From assembly GCF_040438925.1 (NCBI RefSeq), contig NZ_CP159258.1, positions 2,618,001-2,682,000 on the forward strand: DNA of 64,000 nt, read 5' to 3'. The translations under genes were made by a program, and so were the position numbers. The stretch's first letter is position 1. Every line of letters begins with the position of its first letter. Below are positions 1 through 8,566 of this stretch, in pieces. The notes below the pieces were generated by a model. The model was not told the DNA's origin, did not search any database, and saw nothing but the letters and a program-made list of their open reading frames with translations. The DNA comes from Pseudomonas sp. MYb327. GTDB lineage: Bacteria > Pseudomonadota > Gammaproteobacteria > Pseudomonadales > Pseudomonadaceae.

Positions 1-219
1 TTCAGGCGCGAGGATCGTGTCGATCACGACTTTCACTGCCGGTATCGCGGTGAAGCCGAAAGTTTCGCCCCAACCGACGATCCCCTCGTCCGTGGTGACT
101 TTAACCACCAGGGAATCGACCATTTGCAGGTCTTTCGGGCCCCAGACCCCACCGGCCGACGGACCGCCCGTAGTGAAGGGGATCCGAAGCGGAATGGTTT
201 CAATGCTGGCAATTTTCAT
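1..219 (-). CDS. Mandelate racemase / muconate lactonizing enzyme family protein, N-terminal part (runs off the window)
   Basis: The 73 visible residues begin MKIASIETIPLRIPF and continue through a DSLVVKVTTDEGIVGWGE stretch, the usual beginning of the enolase-superfamily N-terminal capping domain. Family members abstract a proton alpha to a carboxylate in acid sugars or aromatic acids, using a metal-binding barrel that lies outside the window, so the substrate cannot be named. The ATG at 219 is preceded by GAGGCGAAG. It is divergent from the GntR/FCD regulator at 482, an arrangement in which the regulator usually controls the catabolic gene. The family call is fairly secure; the specific function is open. 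Confidence 0.72.
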   Translation of the reverse strand, partial: MKIASIETIPLRIPFTTGGPSAGGVWGPKDLQMVDSLVVKVTTDEGIVGWGETFGFTAIPAVKVVIDTILAPE

Positions 220-431
220 AGGTCTTCGCCTCAAGCAGGTTGCAGGGGTGGCGCGGCGATTTTCGGATTTCGCCCGTGCCAGGTTGAGGACAACGTACAT
301 GACGTCCTGTTGTCCTTCAACTGAACAACTACTGATTTCCGGCGAACTTAACTCCAATTTTCACACAACTCATTGTTTTTATTGTTTTTTAATTTTTATG
401 TCTTATATGAATTTCAGTTTCAACTGTTGGG

Positions 432-466
432 AACAAGTCTTCTGATGTAGATTAAGAAGACAAGTT
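432..466. promoter_or_regulatory. Inverted repeat between the divergent racemase-family gene and GntR gene, candidate operator
   Basis: Arms AACAAGTCTTCT (432-443) and AGAAGACAAGTT (455-466) are complementary at 10 of 12 positions around an 11-base spacer. The repeat ends 15 bases before the regulator's start codon, where an autoregulatory GntR/FCD site would be expected. Binding by the neighbouring regulator is an inference. Confidence 0.4.
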
Positions 467-481
467 GAAGGAATGAAAAGA

Positions 482-1216
482 ATGAGTGAAATGAATGTGC
501 AACCCGTGGCGCGGCGTCCTCATCTGGCCGAGCACATCGCCCGCTCGTTGAGCGACGAGATTGCTTCTGGCCGACTGCGTCCGGGAGACCGGTTGCCAAC
601 CGAGCAATTTCTCTCGCAGAACTTCGGGGTCAGCAGGAATGTCGTGCGAGAAGGGATTGCCACGCTTCGGGCCCAGGGCTTGATCCAGTCCCGCCAAGGC
701 GTTGGCGTGTTCGTCTCGGCTGCAGCCCCATCGCCGGAGCCTTCCCTAGAGCGCGAGAACGCGCCATTGCTGGACGGGGACAATACGATCCGCAACATGT
801 TCGAAGTTCGGGCCGTACTGGAAAGCCAGGCGGCCGCGCTTGCGGCGTCGCACATGACGCCCCACAAGCTGAAAATGATCCAGGCTGCGGTCCTGCGAAT
901 GCAATACGTTGGCGAACCGACGCTGGACACTGTGAACGCCGACCTCGACTTTCATCGGGCCGTGGCAGCAGCGTCTGGCAACGATTATCTCGAAACGATG
1001 ATTCGCACAGTGCTCGAGCCAATGCGGGCACTGATCACCATGAACTTTGCGCGACGGGGCCCTGTTTTCAGCAATATTCCGCATGCAGCACGTGGTGAGC
1101 ATGAAGATCTCGTGCAGGCTTTGACCGATCGGAATGCCGCGGCGGCACGTCAGATCATGGGGCAGCATATCGTCAGTGCCGCATCCCGATTCGGCTACGA
1201 AATTGCTTTCTTCTGA
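482..1216 (+). CDS. GntR-family transcriptional regulator, FadR/FCD subfamily
   Basis: This is a 244-residue DNA-binding repressor or activator. The N-terminal winged helix shows the GntR pattern (LSDEIASGRLRPGDRLPTE, then FGVSRNVVREGIATLRAQG). The C-terminal half is an all-helical FCD ligand domain with the expected acidic and histidine residues (DLDFHRAVAAASGN and a late HEDLVQAL). An ATG at 473 is also in frame, but the GAAGGA at 468-472 sits directly on it; the ATG at 482 is properly spaced and was chosen. FCD proteins usually sense sugar acids or small organic acids, which suits the divergent enolase-superfamily gene. The ligand is not deducible. Confidence 0.88.
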   Translation: MSEMNVQPVARRPHLAEHIARSLSDEIASGRLRPGDRLPTEQFLSQNFGVSRNVVREGIATLRAQGLIQSRQGVGVFVSAAAPSPEPSLERENAPLLDGDNTIRNMFEVRAVLESQAAALAASHMTPHKLKMIQAAVLRMQYVGEPTLDTVNADLDFHRAVAAASGNDYLETMIRTVLEPMRALITMNFARRGPVFSNIPHAARGEHEDLVQALTDRNAAAARQIMGQHIVSAASRFGYEIAFF

Positions 1217-1301
1217 TGTCGGTTAAAAGATGGCGGTTGTCTCGTTATCCTACAAGTGAGCTGCTACTTCTGGCTGATACCTGGTACACAGGCCCGACCT
1301 A

Positions 1302-1901
1302 TCATGCTTGCTGCGCGTCTCGCGACGAATAAGCAGGATAATCAATGTAGCCTTGCGAGCCGCCGCCATAAAACGCTTCACGACCTGCATCGGCCAGTGG
1401 CCAACCATGCCGTAAGCGATCGACCAGATCAGGATTGGCAATGAACGGTCGACCGAAAACCGCCAGGTCTGCCAATCCGTCATCGATGGCTTGTTGTGCG
1501 GTTAGATGGTTGAACCCGCCCGACAGGAGCAAGGTGCCGCAGTAAGCCGCGCGGATGGCTTTTTGAAACTCAGGCGTACCTAAGTGACTAGCGTGCAGAT
1601 CATGCCAGAGCTGAATGACAATACGCCCCCCGGCCTGATGTACCGCGTCCGTCACGCGTTTCCAGCCTTCAATCTGCGCTGGTGTGTGGATCCCCGGGGT
1701 GTAAAGGTAGCCACGGCCCTGCGCCGACACCTGCGCGCTTTCGGTGATGATCAGGCCTGCTCCCGCACGCTGGGCATAGTAGTTCGCCATATCCGCAGAC
1801 GGCACGGTGTCCTTGACGCGGGCGCGGGTCATCGGCGCCATGACGATGCGATTCGACAGTTGCTGACCCGCCAGATCGTAAGACTCAAAAAGAGATGACA
1901 T
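1302..1901 (-). pseudogene. Old yellow enzyme (NADH:flavin oxidoreductase), internally deleted
   Basis: The reading frame gives 199 residues, against about 360 for the ene-reductase family. Residues 1 to about 99 are a normal N-terminus (LSNRIVMAPMTRAR, YYAQRAGAGLIITE, IVIQLWH). The sequence then jumps to the family's C-terminal third (LGTPEFQKAIR, ADLAVFGRPFIANPDL, GYIDYPAY). The missing middle, roughly 155 residues, contains the substrate-binding His/Asn pair, the catalytic Tyr and the HGYL segment, so no active enzyme is expected. The junction lies near 1600 and the frame is preserved. GGAGG lies upstream of the ATG at 1901. It sits 29 bases downstream of the luciferase-like monooxygenase gene, probably in one transcript. 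Confidence 0.8.
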
Positions 1902-1930
1902 GTATTGATCCTCCGACACTGCGTTGGGCC

Positions 1931-2953
1931 TCAAGCGTGCGACGGGAAGTGCGGCAAGATGTGCTCGCCGAGCTCGTCAAGAATCTCGCCGTAGGGCTGG
2001 CGACTGACCTTTGGGTTGAGCGCGATATGCGAAACACCGGCTGCCTGCGCTTGCTCCAGGTAGTTACGCAGGCCGTTGCGCCCGGCCCGGAAGCCACCCT
2101 GGATGCGCTGGAATGGCTGGTCCGGGTTATCACTGAGGTCGAAATAACCACCCAACCCTAACGGCTTGAACGCGTTGCGACCTTGGAACTCGCGCACTTT
2201 GGCGTGCCAGGTCTCGCCCAACGATGCCAACCGCTCGGGGCTTTGCACCCCAGCCAGGTAGCCATCAAGGTGTTCAGCCAACCACTCGATGCTCTGCTGC
2301 GCCTGGCCGACAGCGATTGAAGGGACGCGTCCATACGGCGCTTTCGGCACCAGGTCGAGGTTTCCGTATGAGCCACCGAATCGTTCGGAGCTAAAGCGCG
2401 GAAAGTCCTGCTCAATCAGGGTGCGAAACACCGAGAAGGCATCACGGTAGCGGTCACCACGGGTTTCAAAATCGATACCCAGCATCGGGTAGTCGCTGTA
2501 TCGATCGCCCGATGACAGCCCCAACACCAGGCGCCCTTCGCTCAACTGATCCAGGGACGTCGCCTGCTTGGCCAGATACATGGGCTCATGGGTAGGCAGC
2601 ACGATACCGGTGGTTCCAAGGACGATGCTGCGTGTGGCGGCGGCGAGGAAGCCGATGTAAACCAGGGGTTCAAAGATGTGCGCCACATCGTTGTACTCCG
2701 GGTCAAAGAAAGGAATGTCACGCATCCACAGCGCGCCAAAACCTAGCGCCTCAGCGCGTTGCGCCATTTCCACGTGACCACGCATGGTCGGTGCCGCTCG
2801 GCCGGCATGGGTTTCGAGGGGTAAAATCAGACCAACCGTCAGCGCCTGCGGATGAAACAAGCGTTGAAAGCCAGGGTGACGTTCAAGTGCAGGATGGGCA
2901 GTCGGTAAGGCGGCAGGTTGTTCTTGAGGCGAGCGTTGGGTGGCGATAGTCAT
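1931..2953 (-). CDS. LLM-class flavin-dependent oxidoreductase (luciferase-like monooxygenase)
   Basis: The 340-residue protein has the bacterial-luciferase TIM-barrel pattern: a start strand (ALTVGLILPLE), EMAQRAEALGFGALWMRDIPF, an SIVLGTTGIVLPTHEP segment, LDQLSEGRLVLGLSSGD, and the conserved SIAVGQAQQSIEWLAEHLDGY near the C-terminal third. Such enzymes use reduced flavin and oxygen to oxidise diverse substrates, with flavin supplied by a separate reductase. It is transcribed towards a decayed ene-reductase gene and lies downstream of a LysR gene on the same strand. The substrate is unknown. The N-terminal 30 residues are poorly conserved in appearance, so the start may be slightly downstream. 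Confidence 0.82.
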   Translation of the reverse strand: MTIATQRSPQEQPAALPTAHPALERHPGFQRLFHPQALTVGLILPLETHAGRAAPTMRGHVEMAQRAEALGFGALWMRDIPFFDPEYNDVAHIFEPLVYIGFLAAATRSIVLGTTGIVLPTHEPMYLAKQATSLDQLSEGRLVLGLSSGDRYSDYPMLGIDFETRGDRYRDAFSVFRTLIEQDFPRFSSERFGGSYGNLDLVPKAPYGRVPSIAVGQAQQSIEWLAEHLDGYLAGVQSPERLASLGETWHAKVREFQGRNAFKPLGLGGYFDLSDNPDQPFQRIQGGFRAGRNGLRNYLEQAQAAGVSHIALNPKVSRQPYGEILDELGEHILPHFPSHA

Positions 2954-3059
2954 GATGGCAGTCTCGGTGAGTGACGATGACTGACATATTTATTGAATCC
3001 TCATGTCGGATAAACCACACCAAAAGACCATCACAGGGTCCACTGAGTCCCCAATATTT

Positions 3060-3968
3060 TCAGGTTTCCCAAGGCACGCCTGATTTCCAGTGCTCAATCA
3101 ACAGGTCAATAAAGGCGCGGACGCGCGGGGACAATTGGCGTTTGCTCGGGTAGACAACCCGGATGGGGTCGGGTGGTGAACGGTAAGGTTTGAGTACTTC
3201 CACCAACGTACCCTCGCGCAGGTCGTTTCCAGTGATATAGGTCGGTAAGTGAATCAGGCCAATGCCAGTCAGCGCTGCTTCGCGCATGGCTTCAGAACTG
3301 TCGATGTTCAGCCGCCCAGGCTGTTCATATAAATAAAGGCCGTTGGGTGTCTGGTAACGCCAGACACTGGCTTGGCCACTAATGAACGCGATGGTGTCGT
3401 GCCCCGCAAGATCTGCAGGTGTTTGCGGTATACCGCACCGGGCCAGATAAGAGGGCGAGGCACACGTTGCGAACTGCTGCCAACCGACGGTTCTGGTCAA
3501 CAGTTGTGAATCGTCTTTTGGCGTGCCAATGCGGATGGCGATGTCGACCCCCTCTTCGACGAGGTCGACAAAGCGATCGGTGAACCAGACGTCCGCACGA
3601 AGTTCAGGCCACTGTTTCAGATAAGCATCCAGAATCGGCAGGATATGGCGCTGACCGAAGGAAAGGGGCGCTGTGAGTTTAAACGTGCCGGTCGGCCGTC
3701 CACGGCGCAAGGCCATGGTTGCATCTACCTCATCAAGATCTTCGAGAATTTGCTTCCAGCGTTCATAGGCGACCTGCCCCTCGTCAGTCAGGCTCAGTTT
3801 GCGCGTCGTGCGATTCAGAAGTCGTGCTCCCATCCGACTTTCAAGACGAGCGATACTTTTACCTACGGCCGATCGGGTCAGGCCAAGTGAGGCGGCCGCG
3901 GAGGTAAAACTTCCAGCCTTCACAGCGCAGACAAACGCAGCAATGTCACCGAATCGGTTGGCTTCCAT
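3060..3968 (-). CDS. LysR-family transcriptional regulator
   Basis: This 302-residue protein has an N-terminal winged helix (FVCAVKAGSFTSAAASLGLT, SAVGKSIARLE, LLNRTTRKLSLT) and the type 2 periplasmic-binding-like effector domain of the CrgA/PA2206-like LysR branch (PLSFGQRHILPILDAY, VDIAIRIGTP). It is on the same strand as the luciferase-like monooxygenase gene, with 106 bases between them, rather than divergent. It may still regulate that gene, or the region to its right. No strong ribosome site precedes the ATG at 3968. Confidence 0.88.
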   Translation of the reverse strand: MEANRFGDIAAFVCAVKAGSFTSAAASLGLTRSAVGKSIARLESRMGARLLNRTTRKLSLTDEGQVAYERWKQILEDLDEVDATMALRRGRPTGTFKLTAPLSFGQRHILPILDAYLKQWPELRADVWFTDRFVDLVEEGVDIAIRIGTPKDDSQLLTRTVGWQQFATCASPSYLARCGIPQTPADLAGHDTIAFISGQASVWRYQTPNGLYLYEQPGRLNIDSSEAMREAALTGIGLIHLPTYITGNDLREGTLVEVLKPYRSPPDPIRVVYPSKRQLSPRVRAFIDLLIEHWKSGVPWET

Positions 3969-4481
3969 TGGTAGCTTTACTCCAGTGCAAACTTAGTTGT
4001 AGCGGGACATAAAGCCCGAAAGATTGGTGCTTTGGCTGCTGCCGCCGGATCACAAATTATTACCCCAGCCAAGGAGCTAGTGCCACAGAACTTCAGGCGC
4101 TGTCGACTCAAGTTTTATCCCCTGCTGATTGGCCATTGAGTAGCCGATTATTACGGTCGCAGATCACATCCGGATCCATGACTTGCGAGCCAAATATTCG
4201 CTGCTACGCTTGAGCATTCGGCGCTGCCGGCGCAAGGCGACATGTTTCGCCCCCCTGGACCCGGTCTTCCCGGATCTATCGAGCCACCTGCCAACTTCAG
4301 CCGCTATTGCCGATCGTGTCGGGCCGCATTCCGGTCATGCGCACGAAACCATGCTCATGTGTTGACCCGCGACGGAACGGAGCAACGGGCGTGATTTTTC
4401 GCGACCTGATCAATTGGCAGGACATAACAACCGCTCAATCGGGAAATCGCATGCCCTTAGGCATTTCTCTGGAAACCTCCT
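3969..4481. other. Non-coding stretch between the LysR gene and the exported crotonase-like gene
   Basis: About 510 bases with only short, unconvincing open frames on either strand. No recognisable gene remnant, RNA gene or repeat was seen. It must hold the promoters of the two divergent flanking genes. Confidence 0.5.
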
Positions 4482-5432
4482 ATGAGACTTCAGTTGTTTT
4501 CGGCTGCACTGATTTTCGCCAGTCTGGCGACGACAGGCGCGGCGCTCGCCGGCGAGACCTCCCCCTCAACAACCGATAAAGCTTCACCCACCAGCGCGGT
4601 CAAACAGGAAATCAAGCTCACGCGGGTCACACCCGAATATTGGCGGGTCACGTTCCACAACCCGCCGTACAACATCTATGGACCGGAAACCATGCCGCAG
4701 TTGAACGAGGTGGTCACTGCCATCGAGTCCGATCCAAAGCTGGTGGTCGTGGTGTTCGACAGTGATGTGCCGGATTTCTTCCTCACCCACTATGACTTCG
4801 TCCCCCCGCTGACTGACACCACCAGCCTGCCCAACGGCCCCACTGGCCTTCCGCCGTTGCCGGACATGCTAGTGCGATTGAGCAAGGCTCCGGTGGTCTC
4901 GATTGTGTCGATTCGCGGTCGCGCCACGGGCGTCGGCAGTGAGCTGGCACTGGCCAGTGACATGCGCTTCGCCAGTCGCGAGAAAGCCATTCTGTCGCAA
5001 TGGGAGATTGGCGCCGCACTCGTGCCGGGAGGTGGCCCCATGGCTCGACTGCCAAGGCTGATGGGGCGCGGGCGGGCACTGGAAGTGCTGCTGACCGGCA
5101 ACGATATCAATGGCGAGCTCGCCGAGCGCTACGGCTACGTCAACCGCGCGCTGCCCGATGCCGAACTCGACAAGTTCGTCGACACCATGGCCCGGCGCAT
5201 CGCGCGGTTCGACAAGCAGTCGATTGCTGATATCAAGCGACTGGTCGATGCCGCCAGCCTGCCGCCGAACGAAGCCATCGCTGCCGAATGGGATGGTTTC
5301 ATCGGCTCGGTCAAACGCCCAGCAGCGCAGGCCCGCATCAAACAACTGATGGAGCTCGGGTTGCAAAAGAAAGCCGACGTGGAGAAACGCCTGGCTCACT
5401 ACACCGGCACCTTGGGTGAGGAATCAAAATGA
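4482..5432 (+). CDS. Enoyl-CoA hydratase/isomerase-fold protein with a Sec signal peptide
   Basis: The 316 residues form a crotonase domain. RGRATGVGSELAL and SQWEIGAALVPGGGPMARL place the two acidic residues of enoyl-CoA hydratases at about E154 and E175. Unusually, the protein starts with a textbook signal peptide (MRLQLFSAALIFASLATTG, then ALA before a likely cut at residue 23/24) followed by a polar linker. The upstream ATG at 4451 is out of frame, so the leader is not an annotation slip. CoA thioesters are not expected in the periplasm, so the substrate or function is probably not the standard hydration. A weak GGA precedes the ATG. It stands 213 bases before an alcohol dehydrogenase gene, with a terminator-like hairpin in between. 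Confidence 0.82.
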   Translation: MRLQLFSAALIFASLATTGAALAGETSPSTTDKASPTSAVKQEIKLTRVTPEYWRVTFHNPPYNIYGPETMPQLNEVVTAIESDPKLVVVVFDSDVPDFFLTHYDFVPPLTDTTSLPNGPTGLPPLPDMLVRLSKAPVVSIVSIRGRATGVGSELALASDMRFASREKAILSQWEIGAALVPGGGPMARLPRLMGRGRALEVLLTGNDINGELAERYGYVNRALPDAELDKFVDTMARRIARFDKQSIADIKRLVDAASLPPNEAIAAEWDGFIGSVKRPAAQARIKQLMELGLQKKADVEKRLAHYTGTLGEESK

Positions 5433-5546
5433 TCCTGCCCATGAGGCTTAACGTCTGCGTGCGGGGGGATGTGGAGGTTCAGGTCAAGATGGTTTAAGTC
5501 AAAACTGCGCCTTGGCAATGTAGCTGCTGACTTTGCAAACGACTTG

Positions 5547-5583
5547 AAACGCAAAGCCCCGAAAACGTCGTGGCTTTGCGTTT
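5547..5583. terminator. Strong hairpin between the crotonase-like and alcohol dehydrogenase genes
   Basis: AAACGCAAAGCC (5547-5558) and GGCTTTGCGTTT (5572-5583) form a perfect 12-bp stem with a 13-base loop. It ends in TTT and starts with AAA, so it could terminate transcription in either direction. Confidence 0.65.
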
Positions 5584-5645
5584 CGGCAGCAGGATTCGCC
5601 CTAGGCATCGGAGCAAAAACCTGTCTCCTGATTTGGAGGTCTCTA

Positions 5646-6677
5646 ATGAGTAATAGTACTGAAATAACGTCCTTCACTGGCTGGGCCGCAACAGCGGCCG
5701 GCGCTCCACTGGAAAGCTATAGCTATGACCCCGGCCCATTGGGGGACGACGAGGTGGAAGTCTCAGTTGAATATTGTGGAGTCTGCCACTCCGACCAGTC
5801 GATGATCGATAATGAATGGGGCTTAAGCCAATACCCCTTTATCCCCGGTCATGAAGCAGTCGGCCGTATCGTACGAATGGGCTCGCAGGTACGCAGTCTC
5901 GAATTAGGGCAACGAGTGGGGATTGGTTGGTACAAAGGCAGTTGCATGCATTGTTCATCGTGTATGGGCGGCTCGCATCACCTATGCGGCACAGTCAAAC
6001 CTACCATCATCGGCAGCAACGGTGGCTTCGCCGATCGCCTCCGCTCTCACTGGGCCTGGGCCGTGCCGCTACCGAAAGAACTCGACCCGGCCATGGCCGG
6101 ACCGTTGTTCTGCGCAGGGTCGACGGTGTTCAATCCACTCTTGCAGTTCAACGTCAAACCTACTGATCGAGTGGGTGTCGTCGGTATCGGAGGGCTCGGT
6201 CATCTTGCTCTACGCTTCCTCAACGCTTGGGGGTGCGAAGTCACCGCTTTTACATCGACGCTGGCCAAGCAAGACGAAGCCAAGCGACTGGGAGCACACA
6301 ACGTAGTCGCCTCGACTGACAGTACTGCGCTGAATGCCATTGCCGGCACCCTGGATTTTCTGCTGATTAGCGCCAGTGCAGACCTCGACTGGCCGGCCAT
6401 GCTTGGAACGCTGCGCGGCAAAGGTCGCCTGCACTTTGTCGGCATCGCGCCGAGCGCTATCCCCGTGCACGTCTTCAACCTGATTCCACAGCAAAAAAGC
6501 TTGTCCGGCTCGCCGATTGGCTCGCCCGGTAACACGGCGACTATGTTGGAATTCTGTGCCCGGCATCAGATCCTGCCGCAGGTAGAGATGTTTCCAATGA
6601 GCCAGGTCAACAAAGCCATCGACCATTTGCGCAGTGGCAAAGCTCGCTACCGCGTAGTGCTGGACGCCAGTCAGTAA
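5646..6677 (+). CDS. Zinc-dependent, NAD(P)-dependent alcohol dehydrogenase (YahK / cinnamyl-alcohol-dehydrogenase type)
   Basis: This 343-residue medium-chain dehydrogenase interconverts alcohols and aldehydes. Catalytic zinc ligands are visible as C47 in YCGVCHSD and H69 in PGHEAVG. The structural zinc lobe is complete (C100, C103, C106, C114 in CMHCSSCMGGSHHLC). The nucleotide fold shows GIGGLGHLALRF. The frame is open further upstream, but GGAGG at 5635-5639 is ideally placed for the ATG at 5646, and the upstream part covers a terminator hairpin. The CAD/YahK branch reduces many aldehydes, so this is likely an aldehyde reductase. It is followed by a GC-rich hairpin and appears monocistronic. 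Confidence 0.9.
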   Translation: MSNSTEITSFTGWAATAAGAPLESYSYDPGPLGDDEVEVSVEYCGVCHSDQSMIDNEWGLSQYPFIPGHEAVGRIVRMGSQVRSLELGQRVGIGWYKGSCMHCSSCMGGSHHLCGTVKPTIIGSNGGFADRLRSHWAWAVPLPKELDPAMAGPLFCAGSTVFNPLLQFNVKPTDRVGVVGIGGLGHLALRFLNAWGCEVTAFTSTLAKQDEAKRLGAHNVVASTDSTALNAIAGTLDFLLISASADLDWPAMLGTLRGKGRLHFVGIAPSAIPVHVFNLIPQQKSLSGSPIGSPGNTATMLEFCARHQILPQVEMFPMSQVNKAIDHLRSGKARYRVVLDASQ

Positions 6678-6682
6678 CACAC

Positions 6683-6711
6683 CGGCGCGTCGGCTAATGC
6701 CGCACGCGCCG
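6683..6711 (+). terminator. GC-rich hairpin after the alcohol dehydrogenase gene
   Basis: CGGCGCGT (6683-6690) pairs with ACGCGCCG (6704-6711), and an inner CGGC/GCCG extends the stem. There is no long T-run, so efficiency is uncertain. Confidence 0.5.
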
Positions 6712-7029
6712 TCACTACCAGTGTTTTAACCTTCCCCCGCTCCAGATCCCCACCTTACTTGGCTTTGCAATCCCCTCCGGAAATGGCTTCACGCAGGCGT
6801 CGCGGTACGGATTTAAGTGACCTTGACCCGAAAAAGCAGTGCGCCCGATTAGTTACACCATGTATCGACTGATATTTCTGATCGTCCGTTTATCTAAAAT
6901 CTCAACATAAATATAGTGACCCCCATCGTTCTCCAGAAACACAGCCAGGATCAATTTTTTTCCTTAAACAATCATCCGCCGCTGTTGACTGGCCGGCAGA
7001 AGACGGGTATCACAAAGTTGAGCACTCAC
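6712..7029. other. Intergenic region before the WrbA-like gene
   Basis: About 320 bases without a convincing gene. The reading frame of the next gene is open back to a GTG at 6916, but the residues before position 7030 look non-coding. The AT-rich stretch around 6870-6920 is the likely promoter area. Confidence 0.4.
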
Positions 7030-7635
7030 ATGACCACAAAAGTTGCTGTTATCTATCACAGTGGATATGGACACACCGCCAATGTCGCCAAAGCTGTAGC
7101 CCGCGGTGCGGACAGTGTTGAAGGCACACATAGCCTGCTGGTGCAGGTCGAAGATATTGACCAGCACTGGGACGCACTGGAAAAAGTCGATGCCATCATC
7201 TTCGGCTCCCCAACCTACATGGGTAGCGCATCGGCGCAGTTCAAAACCTTCATGGATGCCACCTCCCGCCACGTATTCGCCAAAGGCGGGGTTTGGGCTG
7301 ACAAGATTGCTGCGGGATTCACCAATGCGGCATCGCGTTCGGGCGACAAACTGGCAACGTTGCAGCAACTGAGCATTTTCGCTGCCCAGCACTCCATGCA
7401 CTGGGTCAATCTCGGTCTGCCACCTGGACACAACAGCTCAACCACTACAGAAGAAATGCTGAACCGCGACAGCTACTTCATTGGTGTGGGTGCCCAGTCC
7501 AATTTCGATGAAGGACCGGATGTAGCCCCCAAAAATCCCGACATCCTGACGGCAGAGCACCTTGGCGCCCGTGTGGCACGCGTAGCCCGAGAGCTTGTAG
7601 AAGGCCGTCGCAGCCTCGCCCAACGATTCGCTTGA
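7030..7635 (+). CDS. Flavodoxin-fold NAD(P)H-dependent oxidoreductase (WrbA / NAD(P)H:quinone oxidoreductase type)
   Basis: The 201-residue protein has the flavodoxin FMN-phosphate loop (AVIYHSGYGHTANVAKAVARG) and the second flavin loop (AIIFGSPTYMGSASAQFKTFMDAT), with length close to WrbA. Such proteins carry out two-electron reduction of quinones and protect against redox stress. The ATG at 7030 was chosen because the conserved first beta strand starts directly after it. No strong ribosome site is seen. It is followed 17 bases later by a DsbA-family gene, so the two probably form a small redox operon ending at the hairpin at 8526. Confidence 0.85.
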   Translation: MTTKVAVIYHSGYGHTANVAKAVARGADSVEGTHSLLVQVEDIDQHWDALEKVDAIIFGSPTYMGSASAQFKTFMDATSRHVFAKGGVWADKIAAGFTNAASRSGDKLATLQQLSIFAAQHSMHWVNLGLPPGHNSSTTTEEMLNRDSYFIGVGAQSNFDEGPDVAPKNPDILTAEHLGARVARVARELVEGRRSLAQRFA

Positions 7636-7652
7636 AAAGCAGAGGACTCGCC

Positions 7653-8300
7653 ATGAGCACGCCTATACGCGTTGATTTCATTTCCGACGTTGTTTGCCCC
7701 TGGTGCGCAATCGGCCTGGGCGCCTTGGAACAAGCTATTCAGCGCCTGGCAGATGAAGCAGTCGTCGAAATCAATTTCGAACCTTTCGAGTTGAACCCAA
7801 ATATGCCTCAGGGTGGGCAAAACGCGGTCGTGCACATCATGCAGAAGTACGGAAGCAATGCTGCAGACATCGCGCGAGGCCAGAACAGCATTCGCGCTGG
7901 CGGTAACAGCGTTGGATTTCACTTTGATTTCGATAAAAGAACCCATTTTTACAACACGTTTGATGCGCATCGATTGATATTTTGGGCGGGTTTTGAGGGA
8001 TTACAGCGCCCACTTTCCCATGCGCTTTTTGCTGCTTACTTCACCGATGGGCAAGACATCAGTTCACATAAAGTGCTGGCCAGAATCGCAAGCAGTGTTG
8101 GTTTGTCTGAAGACCTGGCCAACGAGGTTCTTTCTTCAAATCTGTATGCCAACGAAGTACGTGAGCGAGAGTTCTATTTCACCAGCCGCGGCATTCATTC
8201 CGTTCCTGTCGTCGTAATCAACGGCCGTCAAATAATCACTGGCGCTCAAACGGCGGACTACTACGAGCAGTCGCTTCGCAAGATCGCTGCTCAAATTTGA
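7653..8300 (+). CDS. DsbA-family oxidoreductase, FrnE-like
   Basis: The 215-residue protein starts with a thioredoxin-fold strand and the CPWC redox motif (IRVDFISDVVCPWCAIGLG, residues about 5-23). A helical insert follows (INFEPFELNPNMP), and the cis-proline segment appears late (GIHSVPVVVINGRQIITGAQ). There is no signal peptide, so it is cytoplasmic, as expected for FrnE-like proteins, which are linked to polyketide disulfide chemistry or oxidative-stress tolerance. AGAGGA precedes the ATG at 7653, which was preferred over an ATG 21 bases upstream. It is the second gene of the WrbA-like operon. Confidence 0.87.
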   Translation: MSTPIRVDFISDVVCPWCAIGLGALEQAIQRLADEAVVEINFEPFELNPNMPQGGQNAVVHIMQKYGSNAADIARGQNSIRAGGNSVGFHFDFDKRTHFYNTFDAHRLIFWAGFEGLQRPLSHALFAAYFTDGQDISSHKVLARIASSVGLSEDLANEVLSSNLYANEVREREFYFTSRGIHSVPVVVINGRQIITGAQTADYYEQSLRKIAAQI

Positions 8301-8525
8301 GGCACAAACATGTCGCAATCGTTACGGCCAAAAGCTTCGGTGATCACCCGGATCGCTCGCCTCCGCGCTGGCTGCTCCGGACGGTTCGCGTCAACCGAGT
8401 GAAAATGAATTGGCAGGCGCACGATTCCAGGGCCACCACATTGCTGAAGTTGCGACAGCTCTGGCACGTGGGCGTCAGGCTTAATCACGCTTCAGCCAGC
8501 TATTGAATCGCGATTTATCGTTTTT

Positions 8526-8566
8526 GGTCACCGCAGAACTCCACCTTTCGCTGCGGTGACCGTTTT
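8526..8566 (+). terminator. Rho-independent terminator of the WrbA-like/FrnE-like operon
   Basis: GGTCACCGCAG (8526-8536) pairs perfectly with CTGCGGTGACC (8551-8561) and is followed by GTTTT. A run of five T precedes it, so it may also work on the other strand. Confidence 0.7.

Noticed and set aside
17..445. Open frame of 142 codons on the + strand at the window start
   Set aside because: It is antisense to a clear enolase-superfamily N-terminus on the minus strand, starts with GTG without a ribosome site, and runs into the AT-rich promoter.
439..1229. Near repeat TCTTCTGATGT at 439 and 1208 flanking the GntR gene, considered as target-site duplication
   Set aside because: Only 11 bases match exactly, the flanking similarity is weak, and the second copy includes coding sequence of the regulator's end.
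4183..4579. Short overlapping + strand frames upstream of the exported crotonase gene
   Set aside because: No ribosome site, no recognisable protein, and overlap with the signal-peptide gene.
8297..8506. Short frames on both strands after the FrnE-like gene
   Set aside because: They lie between the stop codon and the operon terminator and show no domain or ribosome site.
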